A stretch of DNA of 64,000 nucleotides from Magicicada septendecula (taxonomy: Eukaryota > Arthropoda > Insecta > Hemiptera > Cicadidae), in assembly GCA_034769895.1 (NCBI GenBank), contig CM068373.1, positions 434,167,080-434,231,079 of the forward strand, given 5' to 3'. The translations under genes and the position numbers were made by a program. Below, piece by piece: positions 35,344 to 43,374 of this stretch. Under the pieces are notes generated by a model that did not search any database, was not told the origin of the DNA, and saw only the letters and a program-made list of their open reading frames with translations. Position 1 is the stretch's first letter. Each line of letters begins with the position of its first letter.

Positions 35344-35675
35344 CTGATAAATTTGAAAACAGTATTTCCGCATTTAATTGGCAAATATATTATTTCGGCC
35401 CGCCGCTCGATGGAGAATTAAATTTTAACGAAATTTGTTGTTTGATAGTGAACGAATTTACACGAGCAAATGTTGTTAAAATTGAAAGGAATAAGCAGAT
35501 TATTAAAATCAGTTTACCGATTACTTATACATACGGTGCTGTATTGAAAAAATTAAAAAACTGTAGTCGTCAAACACTACTGAGTATCGATCATGAAGAA
35601 GAAGAAAAATTGTATAAAGTAAAATCAGTTCGTGCGTCACCAGTCGCTGTGAAGACGTCGGTTAAAAAACAATGA
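35340..35675 (+). CDS. Unknown accessory protein
   Basis: The protein has 111 residues and I recognise no family. The start overlaps the previous stop (ATGA) and the stop overlaps the next start in the same way (35672-35675), a compact virus-like arrangement. It has a hydrophobic-aromatic N-terminal half (NWQIYYFGPPLDGE), an ISLPITYTYG segment and a basic tail VKTSVKKQ. Tight coupling with BIR genes suggests coordinated expression, perhaps from one transcript by reinitiation; that is inference. Confidence 0.6.
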   Translation: MTDKFENSISAFNWQIYYFGPPLDGELNFNEICCLIVNEFTRANVVKIERNKQIIKISLPITYTYGAVLKKLKNCSRQTLLSIDHEEEEKLYKVKSVRASPVAVKTSVKKQ

Positions 35676-36157
35676 CAAAACAAGCGCTGCTGTGTGAAAG
35701 ATTAATCAATCATTCGATAAACGAATTGTTAGAATCCGGTTTTGTTTTTAAACGATATTTAGATAGTGTTCAGTGTTCTTTGTGCGGGTTTCAGACAAGA
35801 GGAACTTTACCTATCGAACATATTCAGTTTATGCATAAATTATCGAATTCGAATTGCGAGATGGAGCAATGTATAATGTATAATTTCAATAATTATAGAA
35901 ATGCGAAAAGATGTATTGCAGAGACTAAAAAAGTGATGTTATTATCATTTAAAAGTTGGCCTACACTCGAGCCCAATTTTAAAAAACTGGTTAACGCCGG
36001 ATTTTATTATACCGGCGTTGGTAGTAAATTATCATGTATAGAGTGTAGAGTCATTTTAAACGGTTGGAAATGTTCTGACGATCCTTGGACTGTTCATGAA
36101 AAAGTATCACCACACTGTTTTTTGGTGAAAATTCACAAAGGTGAAGATTGTATGTAA
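35672..36157 (+). CDS. BIR-domain protein 3 (two BIRs)
   Basis: The protein has 161 residues. The N-terminal BIR reads LLESGFVF, CSLC, EHIQFMHKLSNSNC. The C-terminal BIR reads LVNAGFYYTG, CIEC, W, DDPWTVHEKVSPHC. Both carry the C-x2-C...H...C ligand pattern, although the first lacks the W-DDPW core and is degenerate. No RING. It shares its architecture with the protein at 33715, so a duplication within the element is likely. An ATT trinucleotide run follows the stop (about 36160-36190). Confidence 0.85.
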   Translation: MTKQALLCERLINHSINELLESGFVFKRYLDSVQCSLCGFQTRGTLPIEHIQFMHKLSNSNCEMEQCIMYNFNNYRNAKRCIAETKKVMLLSFKSWPTLEPNFKKLVNAGFYYTGVGSKLSCIECRVILNGWKCSDDPWTVHEKVSPHCFLVKIHKGEDCM

Positions 36158-36160
36158 TTA

Positions 36161-36192
<32 letters not shown>

Positions 36193-36270
36193 AAAATAGT
36201 ATTGATGTATTTGTGTTTGTTGTTTTTTATTCATTTTCTTATCGTAGTTAGAACCATCAACATATATATA

Positions 36271-37197
36271 ATGAGTGTAAGGGAGAATATCAGTAACGAA
36301 TTACATAAACAAGTTAGAAAAAATTTTTTAACTCGTAGTGTTGAGCTCAAAGGTCTTGATGATTTATATCAAGCCGATCTTGTAGAAATGATTCCATATG
36401 CAAAGTTGAATAGAGGTTATAAGTATATATTAACGATGATAAATTGCTTCAGTAAATACGCATTCGCTGTTCCAATAAAAACAAAATCGTCTGAAAATGT
36501 TGCGCGAGTACTTAAAATTTTATTACAAAATAATAAAATGAATCATTTACAAACAGATAAAGGTAAAGAATGGTACAACGAACGTGTGCGTAATTTGTTG
36601 AAGCAATACAATATAAATCATTATTCTACACATTCAGATAAAAAAGCTTCTATTATCGAACGGTTTAACCGTACTTTGAAAAATAAAATGTGGAAATGGT
36701 TTACAACTAACGGTAAGTATACGTGGTTGAATGTCCTTCCTGATTTATTGAGAGACTACAATAATACTGTGCACAGAACGATTAAAATGAAACCTGTAGA
36801 TGTAAACAAGAATAACGAAAAAGAAGTATTGTTACGAATAAATAAAATAAAACAATTAACGTTCAATAAGAAACCTCCAAAATTTAAAATCGGCGATAGA
36901 GTAAGAATTAGTAAATATAAAAAGGTGTTTGCTAAAGGTTACCTTCCCAACTGGACAAACGAGTTATTTACTATTTATAACGTTAAATCTACAGCGCCGA
37001 GAACGTATATTCTGAAGGATGATAAAGGTAATATATTAGAAGGTGGTTTTTATGAACAAGAAATAAGTAAAACAAAATTTGGTGACGTATATTTAATTGA
37101 AAAAATTTTAAAACGTAAAGGCGAGAAAGTACTTGTACGTTGGTTGGGTTATGATAAATCACACGACAGTTGGATTAATAGAAATAATATTATATAA
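36271..37197 (+). CDS. Polinton integrase (rve) with C-terminal chromodomain
   Basis: The protein has 308 residues from the ATG at 36271. The frame stays open upstream with a hydrophobic stretch, but the conserved part begins after this ATG. The DDE acids are visible in YQADLVEM, LQTDKGKEW and ASIIERFNRT. The C-terminal block VYLIEKILKRKGEKVLVRWL with HDSWI is a chromodomain-like fold often fused to Polinton and Ty3 integrases. It would cut and join element ends to host DNA, giving the 6-bp duplication seen here. An N-terminal zinc-binding HHCC module is not evident. The frame looks intact. Confidence 0.93.
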   Translation: MSVRENISNELHKQVRKNFLTRSVELKGLDDLYQADLVEMIPYAKLNRGYKYILTMINCFSKYAFAVPIKTKSSENVARVLKILLQNNKMNHLQTDKGKEWYNERVRNLLKQYNINHYSTHSDKKASIIERFNRTLKNKMWKWFTTNGKYTWLNVLPDLLRDYNNTVHRTIKMKPVDVNKNNEKEVLLRINKIKQLTFNKKPPKFKIGDRVRISKYKKVFAKGYLPNWTNELFTIYNVKSTAPRTYILKDDKGNILEGGFYEQEISKTKFGDVYLIEKILKRKGEKVLVRWLGYDKSHDSWINRNNII

Positions 37198-37226
37198 TAA
37201 CGTGTGTAAAAAAATAGACGTCAGTG

Positions 37227-37931
37227 ATGAAGCTTAAACGGCAGAAACATAAAATAAATATTCGCGATATTGATACGATTGTTTATAATTGTAGGGATCT
37301 GAAGAAAAAGAGAAAAAAACATAGTAAATTATTACCAGATAATATTAGATGTTTAATTACAGGCTCATCAGACATGGGGAAGACTAATTTAATGCTTAAT
37401 TTGTTATTCGATCCGAACGGATTATGCTTTGAAAATATATACGTGTTTTCAAAATCGTTGTATCAGCCTAAATACAAGTTTTTAAATAAAGTGTTTTCAA
37501 AAATACCGTTTATAGGTTATCATACGTTTACAGATAATGACGAGGTTATACATCCGAATGAAGCTAAACCTAATTCTGTAATAATTTTCGACGATATAGC
37601 TTGTGAACGGCAGTATAATATACGAAATTATTTTACAATGGGGAGACATAATAATATTGATGTTTTTTATTTGTGCCAGTCGTATAGTAAAATTCCAAAA
37701 CAACTGATACGAGATAACGCAAATTTAATAGTTTTATTTCGGCAAGATGAACTAAATTTAAAACATGTTTTTGCCGATCATGTTAACACGGATATGAGTT
37801 TTGATTGTTTTAAAGAAATTTGTAATAAAGCATGGATACGTGGTAAACATCATTTTTTAGTAATAGACAAAGAGAGTGATATGCGTTGCGGTCGTTATCG
37901 TATTGGATTCGATATTTATATAGATACATAA
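37227..37931 (+). CDS. FtsK/HerA-type genome packaging ATPase
   Basis: The protein has 234 residues from the ATG at 37227. The Walker A motif is GSSDMGKTNL and Walker B is SVIIFDDI. A sensor-type segment FYLCQSYSKIPKQ follows. The size matches A32-like packaging ATPases of Polintons, adintoviruses and giant-virus relatives. It presumably pumps the genome into the capsid made by the genes downstream. It lies 29 bases after the integrase stop and 23 bases before the next ATG. Confidence 0.93.
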   Translation: MKLKRQKHKINIRDIDTIVYNCRDLKKKRKKHSKLLPDNIRCLITGSSDMGKTNLMLNLLFDPNGLCFENIYVFSKSLYQPKYKFLNKVFSKIPFIGYHTFTDNDEVIHPNEAKPNSVIIFDDIACERQYNIRNYFTMGRHNNIDVFYLCQSYSKIPKQLIRDNANLIVLFRQDELNLKHVFADHVNTDMSFDCFKEICNKAWIRGKHHFLVIDKESDMRCGRYRIGFDIYIDT

Positions 37932-37954
37932 GGATTGATAAATTATTGTACAAG

Positions 37955-38968
37955 ATGACGTCGCGAGCGAAACGTGAACAACTTGCGAAAGAGATCAAAC
38001 AAATTAGGAAAGATATTAGACGGAAACACGCTAATTTGACTCAAAGCGCTATCAGCGAACAACAGGAATTAGAGAAACAATTAGAACCGATAGTTCAACC
38101 TTTAAAAAAATTAATAAATTTACGTAATGTGCTTTATGATACGGATGAAAAAATGGATGATGTAGAAACGCGTTTAAAAAAACATAAACGTCGTGGAAAT
38201 AAAATAGAAGAACAAAAAGAAGTAGGAATTACGCCGATTAAAATGAGAAAAATTGGATCGATAACTAGTACACCTGAAATGGATGTTAACGAAGGTGCTA
38301 CGGAAATATATGAAACACCGCCGACATTACAAGAAGTACTATCAACATCTACTGGTCTTAGTAGAGCAAATTATTGGATTGATAACGCTGTCACAGGAAA
38401 ATTGCCTAGACTATATTTACGTAAATTGTTTAATGATAAAAATAAGGAAATCGATCATACTTACGGTGTTTATTTTGGAGACGATGATTCGATAAAGATA
38501 GGCAATTCAACTATTAATTTCGAGGGCGATAATATTATTATCGATAATGTAACGTATGAAGGTACGCCTGGACTTTATGAACTTCTTTTTATGAAAATAC
38601 CTGACGATTATATATATTCAGAAGAGGATCTGCATACGTACGGTTTGATACTAAAAGCGACAAATGCTCATAAACAGAGTCACTCTGATCGAGTTAAGAG
38701 TAACAAAGGACATAAATATAATAATATAATTAAAAATCTGGTATCAGAGTCAACGTCTACTAAATCGAAACTGAAACGTATTAAAGGACGCGGTGTTTTA
38801 TCGTTAACTAACGACGATAAACCGAATTATGTATATTGGGATGATCCGAACGAGTTATGCGACAGATTACGTTTATTAATAGCATCTAAGAATACCGGTC
38901 ATTCCGGTCATGAAAATGAAATCATATCAATTATCGAAGAATTGCGAGAAGCGAATATAATAAAATAA
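37955..38968 (+). CDS. Conserved Polinton protein of unknown function (DUF8207-like)
   Basis: The protein has 337 residues from the ATG at 37955. The N-terminal 100 residues are a basic, probably coiled-coil region (REQLAKEIKQIRKDIRRK). A compact domain follows with YGVYFGDDDSIKIGNS, GTPGLYELLFMKIPDDY and YGLILKATNAHKQ, then KYNNIIKNLV and a C-terminal YVYWDDPNELCDRLRLLIAS. I associate this middle domain, from memory, with uncharacterised proteins in arthropod Polintons (DUF8207). Its place between ATPase and capsid genes suggests a virion or assembly role. No catalytic motif seen. Confidence 0.8.
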   Translation: MTSRAKREQLAKEIKQIRKDIRRKHANLTQSAISEQQELEKQLEPIVQPLKKLINLRNVLYDTDEKMDDVETRLKKHKRRGNKIEEQKEVGITPIKMRKIGSITSTPEMDVNEGATEIYETPPTLQEVLSTSTGLSRANYWIDNAVTGKLPRLYLRKLFNDKNKEIDHTYGVYFGDDDSIKIGNSTINFEGDNIIIDNVTYEGTPGLYELLFMKIPDDYIYSEEDLHTYGLILKATNAHKQSHSDRVKSNKGHKYNNIIKNLVSESTSTKSKLKRIKGRGVLSLTNDDKPNYVYWDDPNELCDRLRLLIASKNTGHSGHENEIISIIEELREANIIK

Positions 38969-39000
38969 CGTGTAGTAATGTTAATTTTGTCATTTACAAA

Positions 39001-39567
39001 ATGAGTATCGATAAATTCGGACGTTACAATAGACATATGCGGATAAACGTTGTTCGCGGTCCTACCGGTGAAGGTTTTCGTTTAACAGATGAGGGTGATT
39101 ATGATATAGATAATAAGAGACTCTGTAATGTCGGTAACGCTGTTTCGGAAGAAGATGCTGTTAGTTTTAAAATTTTAAAAGAAAATTGTTTATATCAAAT
39201 TGATAACCAGTACGACGTTGCTTTGAAAAATATAATTAATTTAGCCGATCCGAAATTACTTACTGACGCAGCGACTAAATCGTATGTAGATACAAAAATT
39301 CCGACCGTATCAAATGGAATTTGTAACTTCGAAGGTTATAGGTTAAATAATATAGGTTATCCATCGGTTCCGACAGATGCTGTAAGCAAACAGTTTATAC
39401 TCGATACAGTTAATATAGTTCAACAGAGAGTTGAAGACAGATTAGACAATTTTGTTAATATATTAAACAATCACGTGTATAGTATATTATATAATGTTTA
39501 TGTAAAAACAACGAAAGATAATCCTGTCAGAGATATAGAAGATTGGAAAAAAAATACATATTTGTAA
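39001..39567 (+). CDS. Fibre-like repeat protein, putative virion spike
   Basis: The protein has 188 residues. Three copies of a roughly 25-residue motif are visible: KRLCNVGNAVSEEDAVSF, NIINLADPKLLTDAATKS and YRLNNIGYPSVPTDAVSK, i.e. L-x-N-x-G-x-P, a gap, T-DA-V-x-K and an aromatic residue. Such repeats are typical of trimeric tail-fibre and spike shafts in phages and some eukaryotic viruses. A helical C-terminal part follows (QQRVEDRLDNFVNILNN). A virion attachment role is inferred from the repeat and the capsid-gene context. It ends 23 bases before the next start. Confidence 0.7.
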   Translation: MSIDKFGRYNRHMRINVVRGPTGEGFRLTDEGDYDIDNKRLCNVGNAVSEEDAVSFKILKENCLYQIDNQYDVALKNIINLADPKLLTDAATKSYVDTKIPTVSNGICNFEGYRLNNIGYPSVPTDAVSKQFILDTVNIVQQRVEDRLDNFVNILNNHVYSILYNVYVKTTKDNPVRDIEDWKKNTYL

Positions 39568-39590
39568 ATTATTATTTATCGCCGTCACAA

Positions 39591-40475
39591 ATGCGTGTAT
39601 ATCAGAAGAGTGCAGAAGATGTCCGTCGCGGTCGAGGATTAATCGGAAATTTACTGAATAAAGCGGTCGATATTTTACCTATCGAACTACATGTTCCTGG
39701 TTATCAATACTGCGGACCGGGTACGAAATTAAGTAAACGATTACAGCGCGGAGATTCGGGTATTAATAAATTAGACGCGGCTTGTAAGGAACACGATATA
39801 ATATACTCGAAATATCGAGATACTGAAAATCGTTCTAAAGCCGATCGTGAATTAGCGGAAAAAGCTTGGCAACGTGTAAAAGCACGAGACTCGTCTATCG
39901 GTGAAAAAGCTGCTGCTTGGGCGTTAACTAATATTATGAAAGCGAAAAGTAAATTCGGCGGCGGTATTAAAAAGAAAAAAAAGAAAAAAATAAGCGAATT
40001 TCTAAATCAAAAAAAGAAAAGGAGGGGAAGGGGATTATACTTACGACCGTATAAAAAATCTGGTGGTGGTGGGAATAAAAAAAAAAAAACATCGAAAGAA
40101 ATAAAGATTCCCTCACACGCTCTCACCAATAATGAATTGTTTTCCTACGCTAAACTCTTGAATGTATCTAATTTTAGAGGTGTTTTTATGAAAGATACTT
40201 TACCGTTAAAAATTCAGAAAAATGAAACCGGTATTGTTAATTTAGATAGTATACGCGGGTCAGGTACGCATTGGGTATGTTACCGTAAACAAAATAAGAC
40301 AATAAACTATTTTGATAGTTTTGGTAATTTAAGACCGCCAATTGAATTAGTTCGTTATTTTCAAACATCGGAGCAACAACCCGTCAATATAAACTATAAT
40401 TATAAACGTTATCAACGATCAAATACAGTTAATTGTGGACGTTTGTGTTTGCAGTTTCTTAGTAATAATGTTTAG
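39591..40475 (+). CDS. Phospholipase A2-like / adenain-like protease fusion
   Basis: The protein has 294 residues from the ATG at 39591. The front half has the calcium-loop motif YCGPGT and catalytic EHDIIY of parvovirus-type phospholipase A2, domains used to breach endosomes. A lysine/glycine-rich linker follows (KKKKKKKISEF, KKRRGRGLYLRPYKK). The back half is an Ulp1/adenain-type cysteine protease: histidine in GTHWVCY, aspartate in YFDSFG, and glutamine seven residues before the nucleophile in QRSNTVNCG. The protease would mature capsid proteins. The stop overlaps the minor capsid start. Both halves look complete, so one ORF joins two virion activities. Confidence 0.88.
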   Translation: MRVYQKSAEDVRRGRGLIGNLLNKAVDILPIELHVPGYQYCGPGTKLSKRLQRGDSGINKLDAACKEHDIIYSKYRDTENRSKADRELAEKAWQRVKARDSSIGEKAAAWALTNIMKAKSKFGGGIKKKKKKKISEFLNQKKKRRGRGLYLRPYKKSGGGGNKKKKTSKEIKIPSHALTNNELFSYAKLLNVSNFRGVFMKDTLPLKIQKNETGIVNLDSIRGSGTHWVCYRKQNKTINYFDSFGNLRPPIELVRYFQTSEQQPVNINYNYKRYQRSNTVNCGRLCLQFLSNNV

Positions 40476-41187
40476 CTTAAACGGAGTAGGATCGTCGCTT
40501 AGTTGTGATATATTTCCTCCCATCGAACTCGAAGGAAATTGGGAACTCGGGTTGATTAATTTCATGACATACAATTCCATACCGAATGTTGAAGAAAATG
40601 TAAATAATATGTTTTATTTCGGTGACGATGGAGTGATTGAATTACCTACAGGCTCTTATGAAATAGAGGATATAAACACTTATATAAATCAAAAATTACC
40701 AAAAAGTAATAAAAGGAAAATTATTAAATTATTAATACGTGCTAATAATAATACTTTGAAAAGCGAAATCTATTCGAGTGAAACGATAGATTTCACTAAA
40801 CCGAATTCTTTGGCTTCTCTTCTCGGATTCGCTAATACTGCCAAACTCGAACCGCTTATATGGCATTCATCACAGTCGACAATCAACATTGTAAAGACAG
40901 ATGTTGTAAGACTTGTCTGTAGTGCCGTGGTTGGATCATTGAAGAACGGTCGAGAATCTCATATATTACACGAATTTTATCCGACAGTCGGACCGGGGTA
41001 TAAATTAGTAGAATCACCGACAAACGTTATCTATTTGCCAGTGAATACAAATAGATTAGATAATATCACAATACGATTAGAAGATCAAGACGGAAAGTTA
41101 ATAAATTTTAGAGAAGAAACGATTTCTTTGCGATTACATATAAGAAAAAGACGAGATGAGGCTAATTTTTCCTTACGGGCAAAATAA
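40468..41187 (+). CDS. Minor capsid (penton-like) protein
   Basis: The protein has 239 residues, the ATG overlapping the protease stop by 8 bases. The front reads FSLNGVGSSLSCDIFPPIEL then GNWELGLINFMTYNSIPN, a segment conserved in Polinton minor capsid proteins. A DGVIELPTGSYEIEDIN strand pair and IYLPVNTNRLDNITIRLEDQ follow, consistent with a single jelly-roll. It would form the fivefold vertices of the capsid. Assignment rests on position directly before the major capsid gene and on these phrases. Confidence 0.85.
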   Translation: MFSLNGVGSSLSCDIFPPIELEGNWELGLINFMTYNSIPNVEENVNNMFYFGDDGVIELPTGSYEIEDINTYINQKLPKSNKRKIIKLLIRANNNTLKSEIYSSETIDFTKPNSLASLLGFANTAKLEPLIWHSSQSTINIVKTDVVRLVCSAVVGSLKNGRESHILHEFYPTVGPGYKLVESPTNVIYLPVNTNRLDNITIRLEDQDGKLINFREETISLRLHIRKRRDEANFSLRAK

Positions 41188-41323
41188 AACAATAGTTAAG
41201 CCCGTAAATAGCGCCAGTAAAATACGGGATGCTAATCAGTTAACATCTCTTAATAGAAAATTTTTAAAGTCGTTAGGGTATAAAGTACTTATTAACAATG
41301 AGTATATTGGACGTGTTAAATAG
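41156..41323 (+). CDS. 55-residue basic protein overlapping both capsid genes
   Basis: This short ORF in a third frame starts inside the end of the minor capsid gene and runs 26 bases into the major capsid gene. It covers the gap between them completely. The protein is basic, with MRLIFPYGQNKTIVKPV at the start and LNRKFLKSLGYKVLINN near the end. Small basic ORFs occupy this position in related elements and may be virion core or cement proteins, but I cannot name the family with certainty. The exact fit into the gap and the overlaps make it a likely real gene. Confidence 0.65.
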   Translation: MRLIFPYGQNKTIVKPVNSASKIRDANQLTSLNRKFLKSLGYKVLINNEYIGRVK

Positions 41324-42500
41324 CGCTGTCTATGATGACGATAGTATCATCGGACGTGCGTATCATACACACACTCCTTACGCATCTACTACATTAAATA
41401 ATAATGATGAGATACGTATTCCTGTTCATCAACAAGATCATTATACACTTCCTTGTGAGAGTTATCTACATATCGAAGGTAAATTAATGGGTGAAAACAA
41501 TCAGAAAAACGAAAATATTCGATTAATTAGTAACGGATTAGCGTTTTTATTCGATGAAATACGGTACGAAATATGTGCTACGGAAGTAGATCGTGTTAAA
41601 AATGTTGGTATCACATCAGTAATGAAGAATATTTTAACATTCAAACCCGGTGATATGAAGAAAATAACTAATGCAGGATGGACGGGAGATGTAAAAAGTT
41701 GCTTCACAACAGATTCAACGAATTTCGTGTTTTGTATTCCTTTAAAATTATTACTCGGTTTTGCTGAACAATACAAACGCATAATTTTAAATGTGAAACA
41801 AGAACTGATTTTAATACGATCATCGTCTGATAATAACGCTGTAGTTTTAAACGCTATCGATAAATATAAATTACAATTAACAAAAATCAATTGGCGAATT
41901 CCTTATATTTATGTTAGCGATGAGTATAGACACAGATTATTGAGTATTGTTGATAGAGATACGCCAATAAAATTAGCGTTTCGTAGATGGGAGTTGCAAG
42001 AATACCCGACTTTACCAGAAACTAAACAGTTGACGTGGACGATAAAAACTGTAGCACAGACTGATAAACCGCGTTATATAATTGTAGGTTTTCAAACAGA
42101 TAGAAAAAATAACATAACAAAAAATGCCTCTCATTTTGATTTATGCAACTTGCATAATATTAAATTATATTTGAATTCGCAATACTATCCGTATGATAAT
42201 TTAAACGGAAGTAAAGAGACGTTATACGAGATGTATAAAGGGTTTCAATCATCGTATTATGATGGTAGCGAGAACGAACCTGTTCTGGACAGGACCGATT
42301 ATTTATTATACGCGCCGATAATTGTTATTGACTGCTCTCATCAGAGCGACATTTTAAAAACCGGTTCTGTCGATGTTCGTTTAGAAATAGAAGCAGCGCA
42401 GAATTTTCCGTCGAAAACGACCGCATACTGCTTACTGATATCTGATAATTTGCTTGTATATTTACCTTTATCTGGTGTTATAAGAAAATCGATAGAATGA
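41298..42500 (+). CDS. Major capsid protein (double jelly-roll type)
   Basis: The protein has 400 residues. The beginning SILDVLNSAVYDDDSI and the following strand-rich sequence (NDEIRIPVHQQDHYTLPCES, LISNGLAFLFDEIRYEI) match Polinton major capsid proteins. The second half has WELQEYPTLPETKQLTW, LNSQYYPYDNLN and a C-terminal APIIVIDCSHQ strand block. Double jelly-roll capsid proteins form icosahedral shells in adenoviruses, Mavirus and Polintons. The frame is uninterrupted. It is followed by an ATGA-coupled 25-codon ORF. Confidence 0.9.
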   Translation: MSILDVLNSAVYDDDSIIGRAYHTHTPYASTTLNNNDEIRIPVHQQDHYTLPCESYLHIEGKLMGENNQKNENIRLISNGLAFLFDEIRYEICATEVDRVKNVGITSVMKNILTFKPGDMKKITNAGWTGDVKSCFTTDSTNFVFCIPLKLLLGFAEQYKRIILNVKQELILIRSSSDNNAVVLNAIDKYKLQLTKINWRIPYIYVSDEYRHRLLSIVDRDTPIKLAFRRWELQEYPTLPETKQLTWTIKTVAQTDKPRYIIVGFQTDRKNNITKNASHFDLCNLHNIKLYLNSQYYPYDNLNGSKETLYEMYKGFQSSYYDGSENEPVLDRTDYLLYAPIIVIDCSHQSDILKTGSVDVRLEIEAAQNFPSKTTAYCLLISDNLLVYLPLSGVIRKSIE

Positions 42501-42574
42501 ATCGATTGTTAACATTATATTTATTCGCTTGTCATACACATTTTATAATCACTTGTAGTGTTAGCGCTTTATAA
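42497..42574 (+). CDS. Possible 25-residue hydrophobic peptide
   Basis: The ATG overlaps the capsid stop as ATGA, as at two other gene junctions of the element. The peptide is MNRLLTLYLFACHTHFII and seven more residues, hydrophobic enough for one membrane segment. It fills the space to the next gene exactly (ATG at 42577). It may be real or may be spacer; no homology is claimed. Confidence 0.25.
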   Translation: MNRLLTLYLFACHTHFIITCSVSAL

Positions 42575-42576
42575 TA

Positions 42577-43080
42577 ATGATCGGTTTTATTGTTGATGTT
42601 CAATGTTTTTTCGACGACGCTAAAAATTATATTGTTAAAGAATTGTGTGTACAAAGAATAGAAAATCATAACTGTACCGGTGTGAGAGAACATTTTTTGT
42701 TTTTACCACCATTCGATTATCGTTATTTATCAAAAAATAGAAAAAAACAAGTAGAGTGGTTGAAAAGATTTTTTCATGGTTTCAGCTGGAATTGTGGAAT
42801 TCACAGCTATGACGAACTTCACAATATTTTAAACAGCATCGTTACTGAAGGTGAATATGTGTACACTAAAGGAGCGGAAAAACAGAGACTCATCGAGGAC
42901 ATGATCGACTACAAGTCGGTTGAAGTAATAGATCTCGAAGCGCTTAAGTGTCCATCATTAAGTGTCTTACAACAGCAGACTGTGGCACGTGTCGATTGTC
43001 CATATAAACATAATCTTGATCATTGTGCGCTAAATAATGTATTTCATATAGCAAATTGGATATTGAATAATAAAATTTAA
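42577..43080 (+). CDS. Conserved Polinton protein, possibly nuclease-fold
   Basis: The protein has 167 residues. It begins IGFIVDVQCFFDD, contains FLFLPPFDYRYLSKN, WLKRFFHGFSWNCG, YVYTKGAEKQRLIEDMI and VIDLEALKCPSL, and ends with C-x2-H and HCALNNVFHIANW. Proteins of this design recur in arthropod Polinton-like loci as far as I remember. The pattern of acids near the start (VD) and in IDLE, plus a late H-C-A-L block, resembles a degenerate RNase H-like or DEDD exonuclease fold; that is a hypothesis. A partial copy of its end lies at 43137-43200. Confidence 0.7.
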   Translation: MIGFIVDVQCFFDDAKNYIVKELCVQRIENHNCTGVREHFLFLPPFDYRYLSKNRKKQVEWLKRFFHGFSWNCGIHSYDELHNILNSIVTEGEYVYTKGAEKQRLIEDMIDYKSVEVIDLEALKCPSLSVLQQQTVARVDCPYKHNLDHCALNNVFHIANWILNNKI

Positions 43081-43136
43081 AATGTATTTTTTTTAATGTA
43101 TTTATTTCACATCTTTTTCCTTCACTATTATTAATC

Positions 43137-43200
43137 TATGATCGACTACAAGTCGGTTGAAGTGTCCCTCATTAAGTGTCTTAAAACAGTCTGTATAAAC
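43137..43200 (+). repeat. Deleted duplicate of the preceding gene's 3' end
   Basis: ATGATCGACTACAAGTCGG then TTGAAGT, TCATTAAGTGTCTTA and AACAG repeat sequence from 42901-42980, with an internal loss of about 20 bases and further decay. This is a recent local duplication that has begun to erode. Confidence 0.8.
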
Positions 43201-43374
43201 ATATTTTTTTTTCTTCACTATTACTATGCTAGAACATCGCATTATTATTAATCCGGGAATCCATGATAAATACCAAACAAAGGAAAGGATTTTGTGAAAG
43301 TATTAAACACCAACACTAAATTTTTTTTATATGCTATTTATTTATACATATATATATATAAAATTACAAAAATT
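43201..43374. other. AT-rich spacer
   Basis: AT-rich sequence between convergent genes; probably holds the 3' ends of both transcription units. Confidence 0.35.

Noticed and set aside
36202-36270. Upstream extension of the integrase with a hydrophobic start
   Set aside because: Conserved sequence begins at the later ATG; the extension is AT-rich and looks like an open but untranslated leader.
37886-37954. Earlier start for the 337-residue gene
   Set aside because: It begins inside the ATPase gene and encodes a Tyr/Arg-rich stretch; the ATG at 37955 gives a start consistent with gene spacing.
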